Below are positions 1 to 10,252 of a DNA stretch of 64,000 bases, piece after piece. The stretch lies in NCBI GenBank assembly GCA_016705005.1, contig JADIZB010000001.1, positions 434,001 to 498,000 of the forward strand, read 5' to 3'. This stretch comes from Bacteroidales bacterium. Lineage in GTDB: Bacteria > Bacteroidota > Bacteroidia > Bacteroidales > Lentimicrobiaceae. Under the pieces are notes generated by a model that searched no databases, had not been told where the DNA came from, and saw only the letters and a list, made by a program, of their open reading frames with translations. How positions within the stretch are numbered: position 1 is the first letter of the stretch; every line of letters begins with the position of its first letter. The translations under genes were made by a program, and so were the position numbers.

Positions 1-3000
1 AGAGTCTGGTCGATACCAACAGGTGCGCAGTTTGGTGAAACAGCACCCTGAACCATTCCAAGATAGAAACTACCGCTTGCCACAACTGCATCCAGTCCGG
101 TGAAATCAACCCATCCGAGGTTGTTTACAGTAACTGAAATTGAATCAAGCGTAGTACCTGGTAAACCATTGGCGCCATCAGCTGCATAAACAACTGCACC
201 AAAAGTGGTTCCGATGAAACCGGTATTGTTGTTCGGGAAAGTACCGTCGCCAACGAAAATCCTACCACCATAGATATGGGCGGGATAACCGGCAGGGGTA
301 AATTTAACTGCGTTTACGTTGCCAGGGAGAGCCCATGCAGCGTAGTTTTCAGCTGTTCCGTCATCATAGAGAGCCTCATATGAAGGTTCGGGAACACCCC
401 AGGTAACGTCGGTCTGTGTATCATCAGCATTTACAACTGCATTTACAAGCGTCGGAGCGTAGAAGATTTCTTCAAGTTCTGCATCTACAACTGTGGTGTT
501 GGTTTCAGTAACAATAACACCGCTGACGGATTCTGAAGTATAACCTGTCTTTGAGAAGGTCATATTATAAGTACCGGCATCCACGATGATTGAATAGTTA
601 CCTTCTTCATCTGTACTGGCGGTGTAAGGACCTGCGGTTACAATAGCGCCATGGATAGGAGCATTGTCATCAGCAGCAGTTACATTACCTGAGATCATAC
701 CCGGGTTGTAAACCACCATGGTAGCAGGAATCAGAACGGTCGCGTGAGCGAGGTCGTTGGTTGTGAGTTCGAGCTCATTGGTATAGGTTCCAACAGGGAA
801 ATCTTCGTCATCTGAAGTGAAAGTAGCAACTACATCAACAAATTCGCCCGGGGCAACCTGGCCCTGTGCAGGAACTACTGAAGAGATAAAGCTAGGAGTG
901 GGAAGACCAATCCAAACAGCTTTATTGTTAGCTACATAAGCACTGTTGTAATTGATGCTGGTACCGATGGTTCCATCAGCATTCTCAATTCCAACGGTAG
1001 CGCTGAGAATATCCAGACCACCGGTGATTGAGTTGTAATAGATAGCGATATCACCATTCTGGTTCAGACGAACCTGAGCGGTAATCTGGCCTGTTCCACC
1101 ATACTCATTGTAATTGTTGAACTGGATAACAAATTCATTACCAACAGTCTGATAATAAACTGTTCCGGAAACTCCGGGGTTCATGTCATCCCAGAACCAT
1201 GCAATCAGATCGTTCGGAGTTGATGAACTCGGAAGGTTCTGGTTGCTGAGTGAAGTATTGCCGCTTCCGAATGAAAGGAATCCATTGGAACCAACATAAA
1301 CCTGGCTATAGGTGTTGGCATAGAACGGGAAGTTGATACCAAGGCTGACAGGTCCGACAAAACTGTCGTCTGTTAAGCCGGTAAGAACTGTTCCGGTACC
1401 TGAAATATCATTCCAAACGTAAGCAGGTCCGCCTGATTCGTCGCTGTCGATCCACATGTATCCGAATCCGTCAGGTCCGCCGGCACCACGAAGGTTACGG
1501 TTACCCATGTTATCGGTAGGATCAACTTCGCCCTTGGCAACTTCAACTTCTTTAACAGCTGAACGAACGTTCGGGGTGAAACCTGGTGAACTTACAAGCT
1601 GACGTGCAGCATATTCCGGGAATGTATAAGCAAGTGTACCTTCTCCGGTATTTGAAAGGCGGAAAGTAACAGCTTCGCTTGTATTAGGATATTGTTCGTT
1701 GTAGAGGGTGGTTGGGTTCAACACGAGGGTTGGGTTTGCCCATTCAACAACAACCGGTCCTGCAGGTGCAGAGTTTCCTTCGTCGTAAACAGCCTGAACA
1801 GTATAAGAATAAACACCGTATGCAGGAAGTGTCTCGGTATAAACAGTATTGGCAGTTGTACCAACCTGAACACCATTACGTTTTACGATAAAGAACTGGA
1901 AAGCACGGTTTGCAGTAAATGACCATGAAAGATTAACATCACCTGAAATCGGGTTGGTAACATTGGCTTCAAGTTCAAAAGGAACAGCAAGGGCAACGCC
2001 ACTTACAGTCAGTGAAACAGGAACAACAACAGTACCTACGTTAGGATTTGAAGTGAAGGTAATTTCAGCGGTTTTTACAGTACCGGTGGTGAGTCCTGTT
2101 GCATTGAATGCAAGAGGAACATTGAAGTTTGTATAAGCAGCAACGCTACCTGAAGCCTGACCCAGGGTTAACCATGAGTTTGGTCCGGGTGAAGTGTAGC
2201 TGATTGAAGCAGTCCATCCAAGAACACCGTCACCGTTGTTGGCAATATTGAGTGCGCCATCAACAAGTTCATTCGGGTTAGCGGCTACACTGTAAGGATT
2301 CGGTGTAATAGCCATTGAAGGACGAAGCATCAGGACATTCTGGTAAGTGGTTACACTCGGAGCAACGGTTACATTCAGAACAGTGTTGTTATAAGTTGCC
2401 AGTGATGCGGTCAACTGATAATTACCGGCTGAAATCAGTGAGAACTGATAGAAACCATTGGCAGCAGAAGTAGTTGAGAGGGTGGTAAGTCCGTTATAAA
2501 GAGAAACGTTAACACCTCCTAAAGGAATACCAAAACCATTGGTTGTATAACCTTCAAGTGAACCGATACCAAGGGTAGTGGTAAAACTATAGGTTGCATT
2601 TCCGGTGGCATTACCAACCGTGTTGTAAGGAACAATCTGCCAGTTGTAGACAGTAGCAGTGTTCAGCGGTGCAGCCGGGGTATATGTAAGTGCACTACCT
2701 ACATCTGTTCCGTTGGCTATGTTGGTTGGCGGAACATCGGTTCCCATATAAACCATGTAACCCTGGGGAGCACCTCCACCGTCACCGGTATTGGGAGCCC
2801 AGTTAAGGCTAACTGTGGTAGGCATACCGGTTGAACCATTGGTCGGTGAGCTGTAAACAGCTGCCAGAGGAGCCATCGGACCAAAGGTATAGGTAAGTCC
2901 GCTGGCAGGATAAATGGTGTTCACGAAAGTCATCGAAGCTGCATTGGTAGTACCAGGGGTTGAAGCAGCCCAGCTTGTGGTTGATGACCTGTTGATGAAT

Positions 3001-3647
3001 TCAGTAGTAGCAGCACCGCCTAATCCAACCTGACAGGTTGAAGAGGTTGTGTTGAAAGTTGCAGGACCATAAACGAACTGAACCAGATTACTGGTTTCGT
3101 TCAGCCTGATCTGGAAGTCAAAAGCATCTCCGGTTGCGGCATACTTGCGGAAGTTTTTCCACTGGATAACGCAAACCTGATTCGGAGCGGTCCCGATGGT
3201 TTCAATACGAAGGGTTGCGCCAACCTGACCGGCAAGGTCACGGCCAAAAGCGGCAGCCCTGTTGCGGTGAATCGGGTTGGTAGGAATGGTAGTTGAACTC
3301 AGCGGGGTATATGAGCTTGAAGTAGCCATATCCACTGCAGGTGTCAACGCACTCTGACCAAAGGTGATCCAACCGTTGTTGTTGATACCGATACGGTCAA
3401 AAGTAACTCCGTTGAAAACGAAGTTAAATCCGATTGGAAATCCGACACCGGTTAATACTGTACCACCAGCCGGAACGGCGGGGTCAACATAACGCTGATC
3501 GTCGGAAGTCTCTGACCCAAGCAACGTACCCCCGGTGATTTCTGTATAGGTTCCGTTTGAAGGCATGAACCCATAAGAAACAAACTGAGCATACGAGTTT
3601 CCGGCAAATAAAAGTGCCAGAAGCATAAGCGTAAGTAGTTTTCTCAT
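1..3647 (-). CDS. Large secreted multidomain surface protein (partial, C-terminus outside window)
   Basis: The frame stays open on the minus strand from an ATG at 3647 to the window edge, about 1215 residues. It starts with a signal peptide (MRKLLTLMLLALLFAG, ending near SYAQ). An N-terminal beta-sandwich (about 22-200) is followed by a fibronectin type III-like unit (about 258-350), a carboxypeptidase-regulatory-like unit (from about 361, GSLEGYTTNGFGIPL), Ig/FN3-like units, a second copy of the N-terminal type of sandwich (from about 729), and another regulatory-like unit (from about 984, MISGNVTAADDNAPI). This build is typical of Bacteroidota cell-surface or T9SS-exported proteins, but the C-terminal sorting domain would lie beyond base 1, so the export route is inferred. 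No catalytic motif is visible. A structural or adhesive role is a guess. Confidence 0.8.
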   Translation of the reverse strand, partial: MRKLLTLMLLALLFAGNSYAQFVSYGFMPSNGTYTEITGGTLLGSETSDDQRYVDPAVPAGGTVLTGVGFPIGFNFVFNGVTFDRIGINNNGWITFGQSALTPAVDMATSSSYTPLSSTTIPTNPIHRNRAAAFGRDLAGQVGATLRIETIGTAPNQVCVIQWKNFRKYAATGDAFDFQIRLNETSNLVQFVYGPATFNTTSSTCQVGLGGAATTEFINRSSTTSWAASTPGTTNAASMTFVNTIYPASGLTYTFGPMAPLAAVYSSPTNGSTGMPTTVSLNWAPNTGDGGGAPQGYMVYMGTDVPPTNIANGTDVGSALTYTPAAPLNTATVYNWQIVPYNTVGNATGNATYSFTTTLGIGSLEGYTTNGFGIPLGGVNVSLYNGLTTLSTTSAANGFYQFSLISAGNYQLTASLATYNNTVLNVTVAPSVTTYQNVLMLRPSMAITPNPYSVAANPNELVDGALNIANNGDGVLGWTASISYTSPGPNSWLTLGQASGSVAAYTNFNVPLAFNATGLTTGTVKTAEITFTSNPNVGTVVVPVSLTVSGVALAVPFELEANVTNPISGDVNLSWSFTANRAFQFFIVKRNGVQVGTTANTVYTETLPAYGVYSYTVQAVYDEGNSAPAGPVVVEWANPTLVLNPTTLYNEQYPNTSEAVTFRLSNTGEGTLAYTFPEYAARQLVSSPGFTPNVRSAVKEVEVAKGEVDPTDNMGNRNLRGAGGPDGFGYMWIDSDESGGPAYVWNDISGTGTVLTGLTDDSFVGPVSLGINFPFYANTYSQVYVGSNGFLSFGSGNTSLSNQNLPSSSTPNDLIAWFWDDMNPGVSGTVYYQTVGNEFVIQFNNYNEYGGTGQITAQVRLNQNGDIAIYYNSITGGLDILSATVGIENADGTIGTSINYNSAYVANNKAVWIGLPTPSFISSVVPAQGQVAPGEFVDVVATFTSDDEDFPVGTYTNELELTTNDLAHATVLIPATMVVYNPGMISGNVTAADDNAPIHGAIVTAGPYTASTDEEGNYSIIVDAGTYNMTFSKTGYTSESVSGVIVTETNTTVVDAELEEIFYAPTLVNAVVNADDTQTDVTWGVPEPSYEALYDDGTAENYAAWALPGNVNAVKFTPAGYPAHIYGGRIFVGDGTFPNNNTGFIGTTFGAVVYAADGANGLPGTTLDSISVTVNNLGWVDFTGLDAVVASGSFYLGMVQGAVSPNCAPVGIDQT

Positions 3648-4569
3648 TTTTGTTGTTTTACTTGATTTAATTAAACATTAAATTGAAGGTTAATCTATTC
3701 CATTACCGCCGAAACGGCACTATGAAATGCTTTGGTTCGTTCGTCTTGTAAGCTCTTCCTCCTTTCTGTCAGAACGACAATTAATTGTTTGTATTTTTTT
3801 GTGCTTTTATTCTATCCATTGACCTTGATGTGCTCTGATTTCTTAATGAAAGTCTGAGCCAACAACGGTCTTTCAAATCAGAAAATATCAAAAAAATAAC
3901 CGGCAAACCTGCATTTGTCAGGTCTACTGGTTATTGTCTTATTCTGCAATGATGCTAAAAAAGTTTGCCAAGTTAAACAAGTTTTATTGGTATTGGCGCA
4001 ATCGTCAGATAATGGATCAACCAACATTTGCTGATTCGTTATCTGAAATAGAGGCCCTTTTATCATCAATCGGCAATTATGTTAATAATACCCGGAGAAG
4101 CTTCGCCGGGCCTGAATTTATGCTAGAATCCAAACATCTGTTACTAATGGTATACCAACCTTCTATATGTACAGACAATCGAAAGTGGATTTACCCCTAT
4201 CGCAAACATAAAAAAATATTTTTTTTACATCTGCGGGTCCTTAAAATTAAATCCGTTCAGGATTAATGCCAGAAAATACAAAAAGTCATTCAAAAAACGA
4301 TAAATCCTTGAAGTCCTTTCCCGGTATCCGGAACAAATTTGCCCAATGCTTACGAATCACCTGAAAAACCTGATGAATCAGGAACATTTCGATCCGAAAA
4401 GCCGGATTTTCAGGCGCAAATATAATAATTTAATGAAATCTCAGGCAGAGTAAGCAAAATTTAACAACTTTTATCAGAAATCCAGGCCATATAACAGAGG
4501 CTGCAAAAAGGAAAAAGAAGACTTTTTTGACATAACAGGAACAAAAGCCACCATCAGGGGTGATCCCAG
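3648..4569. other. 922-bp intergenic region, largely unexplained
   Basis: No convincing gene. Two short overlapping reading frames on opposite strands (3878-4069 minus; 3934-4266 plus, TTG start) have no recognisable motif. A GC-rich hairpin lies at 4091-4110 (CCCGG stem around GAAGCTTC), without a T-run. A -7-like box facing left (TATATTTG on the minus strand) lies at 4417-4424; if used for the 3647 gene it would leave a leader of about 770 bases. The region should hold the promoter of that gene, but no closer consensus box was found. Confidence 0.4.
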
Positions 4570-7500
4570 CTATTTGGTTACGGCCAGCCTGACCGAGAAT
4601 TTCCGGTTATCACTGAAAGAAACAACTGCTATATACAGTCCGGCTTTCAATGCTGAAATATCCATATGGCAATCTCCTGCTTCAAAACAGGATTGCGTCG
4701 TATTTGATAAGACAAGCCTGCCCTCTGAGTTATAGAATTTTACTTCAACCGGCCCTAAAGCACCGGTTATGGCTGGGGTCAGCCAGATCCTATCATCTGC
4801 AGGATTGGGATAAAGCACAATGCCATCAAAACTGGTAACTCTTTCGGGAAGAGTAATTTCTATGGATTTCTGATTCACAGTCAGCTGAATCCCTTCAACA
4901 TCGTCATTGGCGGGTGAAAGTGTGATTAATGGTGAGATGCTGTTTGAATATCCGGCCTTTTCACCCCACAATCTGTAATTTCCATAGGGCAAACCGTTGA
5001 AATAAAAGGACCCGTCGGAGGCAGTGAGGGTCCATCTGAAAATTCTGCTGTAGTCCGGATTCATAAGTAAAACAACATGATTGGCGGCGGGCAATCCATT
5101 GCCTCCACCGACTTCAAAAAAGCTTCCGGCAAACCATGGTTTGCTGTAAAGGCTGTCATCATCACCTGCTTTCCCGAGATAATTGAAAAACCCACTGATT
5201 GCACCAGATCCTTCAGGTAACTGATCATCTGTTTTTAACAATTCGATATCCACATCATAAACATCTGCATCCAGTGGCAATAGATACGCCATTTGCCAGA
5301 AATGACTTTCGGCATAATAGGTTGGCAGGTAACCGGGGTTTAAAGAAGGGTCGTTAAGGGCATAAAGATAATAATTGCCTGTTGCCAGATTCAGAAACTG
5401 AAAGGAGCCATCAGGCATGGAAGTTACCGTCGAAACAGCCTTTGCGCCTGCAGCACCTGCTTTAATGGCAACAATTAATCCATCGGAAGCCGGATTACCG
5501 TTGCGGTGAATTCTGCCGTTGATGCTGTAACTGGGGATGATAACCAGAAGTAAGGTATCCTTCAGGTTGCCGCAGTCAGACTGTAGTGTTAAAACTAACT
5601 GAACAGCTCCGGCAATAATATCGGCATTGCCTGGCTGGTATTGGGTATGCACAGCATCAGGTGTCGTAAATACCCCATCACCAAATGTGGTCCAGCTCAC
5701 GGTGGAATAGTTGTCTGCAATGGCTGAATGTGTATTGTACGCATCATGCTGGTTAACAGTAGTATCATTCCCAGCAAAGGCAAAGGGCTCACCGCTGATG
5801 GTTACTAAAATTTCATCTGAAATTTCAAATCCTGAAGTTGAAATACTGATCATCAGTGCCACTGAACCGTTGGCATTGTCAGACGCTCCGGGGGTATAGG
5901 TTGTATTTAAAAGCCCGGGGTCATCAAAAACCCCGTCCCCGGATGTGGTCCATATCAGATTCTGATCACCCAGAGATGTGGCATATTCTGCCCTGTAAAC
6001 AGCTCCATGGCAAACAGATGTGTCGGCTCCGGCATAAGGCCCTGCCAGAGCCGGGCTGAAAGCACTCTCATGACCTTCCGGCTGATCGCTGAGTCCATCT
6101 GCATCGTCATCATAGGCTGTCACAGCTATAGGGTCGAACAACGACAGGTTTTCAAAAACATAAGAGGTGTCAGCACCTACATCAATAAAACCGATGAATC
6201 CGCTTTCAGCCTGATTACCATAATAAACCCTGTACCCTGCAAGGTCAGCTTCAGTATTGTTTGTCCAGTCAACTTTAATCCTTGTTCCAATCAGTCTTTT
6301 CACCACGTTCCGTGGCTTGCTGATTGGTGATCCGGGATCAGGATAATCAAGCACAGGTTTGTAGATAACTTCACCATAAAGTTCAGAATCATGGAAATCA
6401 AAGATCAGACTATCTATTAAAGTAGTATCAGATGTCCCCCACCAGTTGCCTGCTGCAAGAATATCATCATCAAAATGATTAACAAAAACCGCAGTATCCC
6501 TGCTTCCGGTAATAGTATTCGAAACCAGGGGTTGCTGCGGACCTGCTTCAAATAAAAATGCTTCATTTTGATTCCCATAAAGGGAGTTAAAAACAAAAGA
6601 ATTGTCAATCGAATACTTGAAATCCTTGTGTGTTACTTTGATTCCGCTGGAATTATTATAAAGCCCGTTGGTTGAAATGAGATTTCCGTCAGAACCGTCG
6701 GTGAGGGTAATTCCCCAGCCTTCATTATTCTGTATCAGATTGTTTATTAAATAATTACTGCTTGCCTTTGACAACAGTAATCCTGTCACATTCATTTCAA
6801 TCAGATTTGCTCTCAGGGTATCTGCATCCTGAGACAATTTTATACCAATGTCGTTATTCTGAACAACATTGGATTCTATCAGGTTATGACCAATATCAGC
6901 CGTTCCACCATTTCCTATGTGAAGTCCGATGTTGTTGTACGATACAGTATTGCCCCGGATGATGTTGTACTGAAGGCTGCTCTGTCCCATACTCATAAAA
7001 AGGGCTATATTCGTGTTATAACTCAGATTGTTGTTGATGATCCTGTTGTACCTGCTGATGTTGTTTGAAGGGAAAAAGATACCGAAATCACAGTTGCTGA
7101 TCATACAGTTGTCAACCACATTGGACCCCGAATTTTTAATGTACATTCCGTAACTGCACTCATCAATGGTTGAATTGTGAATCTGAAGGACAGAGCCTGA
7201 CTGCAGGTTAACACCATAATCACCATTGGTAATACTGATGTTGTTACAGAGAAGCTTTGCAGTGTCGCCCATCACGAGCCCGGTTGTTGTCTGATTGATT
7301 GAAGCATATTCAAGTATGCTGCCACTAATGTAATTCCCATTCTCATCGGTCAGGGTTTTTGAAACAATAAATCCTACCCCATCCCACTTCTTATCTGTCT
7401 GGGCATCAAACATTATAGGTAATGCAGCATGCCCCCGGGCAATAAGTGTGCCCCCTTCAATCTTCAATGATGTTCTTACCATGAAGAATACATGCGTACC

Positions 7501-7692
7501 CGGCTCTATGGTGAGGGTAATGTCTTCCGGAACAATCAGAGGTTCGATGACAATGTAAGGATTTTGGGAAGGAGAAAAGACAGTATTATCCGTCAGAAGG
7601 CCACCCACATATTCCTGGGCTGACAACCGGGGAATCAGGCAGACAGCTGCAACGGCAATGGTTGCTATAAGTTTGCTCACCGATTTTACCAT
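4570..7692 (-). CDS. Right-handed parallel beta-helix protein with T9SS type A sorting domain
   Basis: 1040 residues. A signal peptide (MVKSVSKLIATIAVAAVCLI) is followed by a NosD-like right-handed beta-helix (about 50-440) with repeated N-x-I/L-x-x-N rungs such as NNLIQNNEGWGITL. Next come a fibronectin type III-like unit (about 455-540), two related Ig/PKD-like repeats each containing a TTFGDGVF or TTSGDGVF motif, a carboxypeptidase-regulatory-like unit (SINGRIHRNGNPASDG), and a C-terminal sorting domain of about 75 residues beginning VLYPNPADDRIW. Such proteins are exported through the outer membrane by T9SS and attached to the surface or released. Beta-helices of this class often bind or act on polysaccharides, but no active site is evident. 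It lies 132 bp downstream of the sigma/FecR/STN genes on the same strand and may be one of their targets. Confidence 0.85.
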   Translation of the reverse strand: MVKSVSKLIATIAVAAVCLIPRLSAQEYVGGLLTDNTVFSPSQNPYIVIEPLIVPEDITLTIEPGTHVFFMVRTSLKIEGGTLIARGHAALPIMFDAQTDKKWDGVGFIVSKTLTDENGNYISGSILEYASINQTTTGLVMGDTAKLLCNNISITNGDYGVNLQSGSVLQIHNSTIDECSYGMYIKNSGSNVVDNCMISNCDFGIFFPSNNISRYNRIINNNLSYNTNIALFMSMGQSSLQYNIIRGNTVSYNNIGLHIGNGGTADIGHNLIESNVVQNNDIGIKLSQDADTLRANLIEMNVTGLLLSKASSNYLINNLIQNNEGWGITLTDGSDGNLISTNGLYNNSSGIKVTHKDFKYSIDNSFVFNSLYGNQNEAFLFEAGPQQPLVSNTITGSRDTAVFVNHFDDDILAAGNWWGTSDTTLIDSLIFDFHDSELYGEVIYKPVLDYPDPGSPISKPRNVVKRLIGTRIKVDWTNNTEADLAGYRVYYGNQAESGFIGFIDVGADTSYVFENLSLFDPIAVTAYDDDADGLSDQPEGHESAFSPALAGPYAGADTSVCHGAVYRAEYATSLGDQNLIWTTSGDGVFDDPGLLNTTYTPGASDNANGSVALMISISTSGFEISDEILVTISGEPFAFAGNDTTVNQHDAYNTHSAIADNYSTVSWTTFGDGVFTTPDAVHTQYQPGNADIIAGAVQLVLTLQSDCGNLKDTLLLVIIPSYSINGRIHRNGNPASDGLIVAIKAGAAGAKAVSTVTSMPDGSFQFLNLATGNYYLYALNDPSLNPGYLPTYYAESHFWQMAYLLPLDADVYDVDIELLKTDDQLPEGSGAISGFFNYLGKAGDDDSLYSKPWFAGSFFEVGGGNGLPAANHVVLLMNPDYSRIFRWTLTASDGSFYFNGLPYGNYRLWGEKAGYSNSISPLITLSPANDDVEGIQLTVNQKSIEITLPERVTSFDGIVLYPNPADDRIWLTPAITGALGPVEVKFYNSEGRLVLSNTTQSCFEAGDCHMDISALKAGLYIAVVSFSDNRKFSVRLAVTK

Positions 7693-7824
7693 CCTTTGAT
7701 TTACTAAATGGCCCGGGAATAAGGGCTTAACAACTTTGCCTGACCTTTGGGCAGGACACTGTCAATCAACCAGGCATATGGCATTCTGAAAGAAAAACGC
7801 ATTTACCGGATAAGCGCAAAGTTA

Positions 7825-9117
7825 CTAAAATTTATAGACTAAACCGGTTCTTAAGCCGAATGCACGGATTCTGACTTCAACCGGAAAACCGGAAAACACT
7901 GAACTGAGGTGCTGCCTGTATGTCATTCCGCCATCAAAGGTCAGCCTACCGTTTATCGGTATCATGAATCCTGCTCCGAGTAAGTATGAAAATACAACAG
8001 GCCTGAATTTTACATCATCTGTTTCAACGACACCATCTGAATCAGGCATTATCATCAATCCTTCACTTCCTGAGTGAAAACCGGCTATGATACCTGCCTT
8101 TACATATAACAGGTTCCGGCCGGCCGGATGATTGTATTGCAGATAAGCCGGAATTTCAAAATACCTGTGACTTAAAGATGTTTTATATCTGTAAGCCTGA
8201 GTATTTTGAGGAATATAGGAAGAGTCAATTACATAATACCAGGAAGTGTCCGCTTCAATCAGTGTATAATAAGCATCAAGCGTATCCTTCAGGAAAAAGC
8301 CTCCGGTAGAATTATTGTATCTGTAGTCAAGTTTACCCCTGAACGCAGCATAGGATATCCCTGAACCAAAAGAAAACCGGGAGTAGTTCAATTTCAAGTC
8401 AATGTTCATCGAACCTGAAATCTGACCACCTGAGTTGGAATTCCTGTATTCTTCAAGCTTCTCCTGATATTGTTCCGAAGCTTTATAAAATGGATGAACG
8501 ATAAACCAGGAAAGGGAAATGCCGGGTTCAAATTTCAGCGTTTTTGTTTGTTCTTCAGGCAGGGATGTCTGGTTAGAAAATATATCCTTTTTTGTGATGG
8601 GGTTCTCCCGAAGGATAGTACGCATCATATAAACCGTATCGTACTTTGTTATGGTATCCCTCACAGCAATCGTATCTTTCTGAATGCTGGTATTTGTAAT
8701 GAAAACTGTATCAGGCACCTGTTTCCCCACCGCTTTGCCGGGCGTTTCATTTATTGGTGTTTGTGGTAAAGATATGTCCGGAGCCGGATTTTTGCGGAAA
8801 ATGACCACCTGCTTACCAGAAAACCTGTAACCAAACTTCTCGGGAGGAAGGATTGTATTGAGTGCTTCAGCAAGTGTCTTATCCTTGAGATTGAGTGATA
8901 TTAACCTTGAAGCTTCGATGTGATCAGGGTTGTAGGAGAAGGTAATTCCGGTATTTCTCGACAACTTGTCGAGTACTCTGGAAATTGGTTCATTGACGGC
9001 TGAAATGGAAATATTATTATCCGGATTCTTTTGCTGAGCTACAGAATACAGCGTCATATGGCAGCCAAGCCACAAAAACAGGATGAACAGCTTCTGGTTC
9101 TTCAATGATGACTTCAT
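7825..9117 (-). CDS. STN-domain outer membrane beta-barrel protein
   Basis: 430 residues. A signal anchor (KLFILFLWLGCHMTLYSVAQ) precedes a secretin/TonB short N-terminal (STN) domain at about 32-112 (ISAVNEPISRVLDKLSRNTG ... LAEALNTILPPEKFGYRF). A linker with repeated D-T-I/V units (about 135-170) leads to an outer-membrane barrel (about 195-430) ending in an aromatic residue (GLVYKF), the usual barrel C-terminus. There is no TonB plug and it is too short for a SusC-type receptor. It follows fecR by 45 bp, so the three genes probably form an operon. In the FecR/ECF paradigm the STN domain touches the anti-sigma factor in the periplasm; that role here is inferred. Confidence 0.75.
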   Translation of the reverse strand: MKSSLKNQKLFILFLWLGCHMTLYSVAQQKNPDNNISISAVNEPISRVLDKLSRNTGITFSYNPDHIEASRLISLNLKDKTLAEALNTILPPEKFGYRFSGKQVVIFRKNPAPDISLPQTPINETPGKAVGKQVPDTVFITNTSIQKDTIAVRDTITKYDTVYMMRTILRENPITKKDIFSNQTSLPEEQTKTLKFEPGISLSWFIVHPFYKASEQYQEKLEEYRNSNSGGQISGSMNIDLKLNYSRFSFGSGISYAAFRGKLDYRYNNSTGGFFLKDTLDAYYTLIEADTSWYYVIDSSYIPQNTQAYRYKTSLSHRYFEIPAYLQYNHPAGRNLLYVKAGIIAGFHSGSEGLMIMPDSDGVVETDDVKFRPVVFSYLLGAGFMIPINGRLTFDGGMTYRQHLSSVFSGFPVEVRIRAFGLRTGLVYKF

Positions 9118-9162
9118 CTGGGAAAAACCACCGGTCTGACTCGGGGAAAAAACGAGGATGGG

Positions 9163-10167
9163 TTAGTGCAGGATGATCAGTTGGCCGTTCTTCTCAGCTT
9201 TAATGCTGAAAATCAGGGAAATAGTCTCCAGTACTTCATCCAACGATTCTTTCTCAAAGCGGGCAGTCAATCTTTGGTTCAACACTTCCCGGTTATCAAC
9301 GATAAACCTGGTTTGATATTTGATTTCAAGCGCTTTGAGAACATCGGCCAATCTGGACTCCCTGAAAGTGAGGATACCGGTTTTCCAGCTCAGAACATTC
9401 AGATCATCGTTTACACCTCTTACTATCCGGCCGGATTCAGGGCTGAATGTAGCCATTTCGCCAGCTGAGAGCAGAAGTCCTGATCTTTCAATGTCCTGTT
9501 GACTGGTCCCGGTCGGATAAACCAAAACCTGTCCGGTATTAACAGTAACCCTCACAAAACCGGAACCTTTTTTTGCTTCCACATTAAAAGATGTTCCGAC
9601 AACCCTGACATCAAGACCTGAGGCATGAATCAGGAAAGGCATTTCGCGATCGGGACTGATTTCAAAAAACGCTTCACCAAAAATAGATATTTCCCTGGAA
9701 TTACCTGAAAAATGATCGGGATATTTGACAGATGAATTTTTGTTCAGGACAACAAAAGAGCCATCGGGAAGATAAAAGGGAGAGGATATTTTTTCTACTG
9801 CTGTAAATTGCCTTAATACAGGTTCCTTCTGAAGGATAGAAAAGATCCCGAAAGCGATCAGCAGAAGTGCAGCAATACCAATTGCAATTGAATATCGGGG
9901 AATAAATATACGACCGGCATCTTTTACCGGTTTCAACCTCTGCCCTGATTCAATCCGGTCATGCAGTTTACTCCATGCTTTATCCGTATTAAAACCTACT
10001 TTTTTCTTATCTGTCAATAACAACAGTCCCTTATATGTTTCATAAAGACGACGGTTGGCCGGGTTCTTTGCGATCCAGGCTTCGGCCAACAATTGCTCTT
10101 CAGGGGTTGTCTCCCCCTGAATATGCTTAATAATCAGTCTTTTATATTTATTCGTAGAATAGAGCAT
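9163..10167 (-). CDS. FecR-family anti-sigma factor
   Basis: 334 residues. A cytoplasmic N-terminal region (about 1-85) with the sequence IQGETTPEEQLLAEAWI is followed by one membrane segment (about 92-110, IAIGIAALLLIAFGIFSIL), then the periplasmic FecR domain (about 125-235, FYLPDGSFVVLNKNSSVKYP) and a C-terminal STN-like DUF4974 region (about 255-334, ADVLKALEIKYQTRFIVDNR). FecR proteins hold or activate the partner ECF sigma factor in response to an outer-membrane signal. The sigma gene lies 85 bp upstream and the STN barrel 45 bp downstream, the normal gene order. Confidence 0.9.
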   Translation of the reverse strand: MLYSTNKYKRLIIKHIQGETTPEEQLLAEAWIAKNPANRRLYETYKGLLLLTDKKKVGFNTDKAWSKLHDRIESGQRLKPVKDAGRIFIPRYSIAIGIAALLLIAFGIFSILQKEPVLRQFTAVEKISSPFYLPDGSFVVLNKNSSVKYPDHFSGNSREISIFGEAFFEISPDREMPFLIHASGLDVRVVGTSFNVEAKKGSGFVRVTVNTGQVLVYPTGTSQQDIERSGLLLSAGEMATFSPESGRIVRGVNDDLNVLSWKTGILTFRESRLADVLKALEIKYQTRFIVDNREVLNQRLTARFEKESLDEVLETISLIFSIKAEKNGQLIILH

Positions 10168-10252
10168 TTAATTTCCGGATATTTTCCTTATCATAAGGAC
10201 AATCAAAATGACTTTTACCCCTATCAGGTTAGTAAAAATATTTTTAAACTTT

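Noticed and set aside
1692..2136. Two plus-strand frames of 76 and 60 aa
   Set aside because: They lie antisense within the large surface-protein gene and show no independent features.
3878..4266. Two short opposing frames in the 3648-4569 gap
   Set aside because: No motif, no ribosome-binding context, and one needs a TTG start; insufficient to call a gene.
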